Shown here piece after piece: positions 34,910 to 35,364 of a stretch of 35,364 bases of DNA (position 1 is its first letter; each line of letters opens with the position of its first letter). The position numbers were made by a program, and so were the translations under genes. The stretch is from Candidatus Gastranaerophilales bacterium (lineage in GTDB: Bacteria > Cyanobacteriota > Vampirovibrionia > Gastranaerophilales > Gastranaerophilaceae), in assembly GCA_944323945.1 (NCBI GenBank), contig CALUUL010000015.1:1-35364 (forward strand). Direction: 5' to 3'. The notes beneath the pieces were generated by a model. The model ran no database searches and was not told the origin of the DNA. It saw only the letters and a program-made list of their open reading frames with translations.

Positions 34910-35364
34910 TTATGCAACATCGTAAATATTATCTTTGTAATTGTTATAGTGATCATAAAAGTGGTTGTATAAATAATTACATTTTTTCTGGAATAAATCT
35001 TTATCATATATTTCAGGTAATGTCTCATCACAAATTGTTTCGATTGCTTCTTTTACTTTAGCTCTAGTTGACTGTTTTTTGCGCCAATCCAAAACTAATT
35101 TTTCTTTTTTTATTACTTTTACCAATTTTTGTGCTGCTAATTTAACAGTCTCAAATTCTTTTTTTGAAAGCTTTGGCTCAGGTTTTGTCAAAATATCTAA
35201 AATTGCGAGTTCTTCTTCTGATAAATTTTCATCCAAATGGCGTTTTTCTTCTTCTGTTAGTTGGTTAGTTAAAGCAACGAGCTGTACATACATTTGTTCC
35301 ATAGTTAACTTACCATTATTATAATCTTCAATAATTTGTTCAAATTTCTCTTGAAAATGCTTTC
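34910..35364 (-). CDS. hsdR: Type I restriction enzyme R subunit, C-terminal part (runs off window)
   Basis: The frame is open from the right edge to the stop at 34910, so the gene starts outside the window. About 151 C-terminal residues are visible: an FQEKFEQIIEDYNNG start, EEEKRHLDENLSEEELAILDILTKP, KLVLDWRKKQSTRAKVKEAIE and a final YDKDLFQKKCNYLYNHFYDHY. These are characteristic of the C-terminal helical domain of HsdR, which binds the methyltransferase core. HsdR is the ATP-driven translocase/nuclease that cuts unmodified foreign DNA. The internal ATG at 35302 is not the start. HsdM and HsdS would be outside the window. Confidence 0.9.
   Translation of the reverse strand, partial: KHFQEKFEQIIEDYNNGKLTMEQMYVQLVALTNQLTEEEKRHLDENLSEEELAILDILTKPEPKLSKKEFETVKLAAQKLVKVIKKEKLVLDWRKKQSTRAKVKEAIETICDETLPEIYDKDLFQKKCNYLYNHFYDHYNNYKDNIYDVA

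Overview
The window is AT-rich (roughly 70% A+T by eye) and densely packed with genes. It looks like a bacterial chromosome with a double-membrane cell plan. Lgt, a TPR lipoprotein, an MlaD-type lipid-transport protein, an AmiC-type amidase and a family 9 glycosyltransferase point to an outer envelope. Together with FixC/FixX, a DUF1292 gene after ruvX, and several unknown proteins whose N-terminus carries an 'SFKG/SFGN' motif, the best guess is an uncultured gut bacterium of the Gastranaerophilales/'Melainabacteria' type. That assignment is an inference.

Positions 1-28.3 kb are host backbone. At the left edge is the first part of a DMT-family transporter (minus strand). Next come an acidic triple-repeat protein, endonuclease III (nth) and a minus-strand run: SEC-C protein, pgeF, upp, mlaD-like, lgt, TPR lipoprotein. 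A plus-strand operon follows: stand-alone ClpX-type zinc finger, a 545-aa unknown, ruvX, DUF1292. A bidirectional terminator separates it from gdhA and an exported amidase (minus). A promoter then drives fixC-fixX, a duplicated-motif protein, recJ and a radical SAM gene, followed by a small membrane protein. Another bidirectional terminator faces leuS. After that come a small exported basic protein, a WG-repeat protein, a glycosyltransferase and a small unknown. Between about 24.1 and 26.8 kb lie three likely lineage-specific genes, one of them a calpain-like cysteine protease that appears to be a lipoprotein. ispD and an exported unknown close the backbone.

From about 28.4 kb onward the content is accessory and less AT-rich. 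A compact minus-strand phage-like cassette (ParB-domain DNA methyltransferase, DUF5681 protein, large terminase) has no capsid or tail genes. It ends in a 230-bp stretch with repeated TTCCCTG/CAGGGAA words and a stop-free frame. Upstream of the cassette is a DUF4186 gene broken by two stops and a frameshift.

The most exciting part is 32.58-34.36 kb. A promoter precedes about 310 nt of strongly structured, apparently non-coding sequence, then a 475-aa reverse transcriptase with the features of the DRT2 (UG2) antiviral class. In studied DRT2 systems the RT copies its upstream ncRNA by rolling circle into a repetitive, stop-free gene (neo). Here the upstream region has long stop-free frames, including one of 234 nt on the plus strand. 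Converging on the RT gene is the 3' end of a type I restriction hsdR gene with two small unknown genes behind it, so the right end looks like a defence island.
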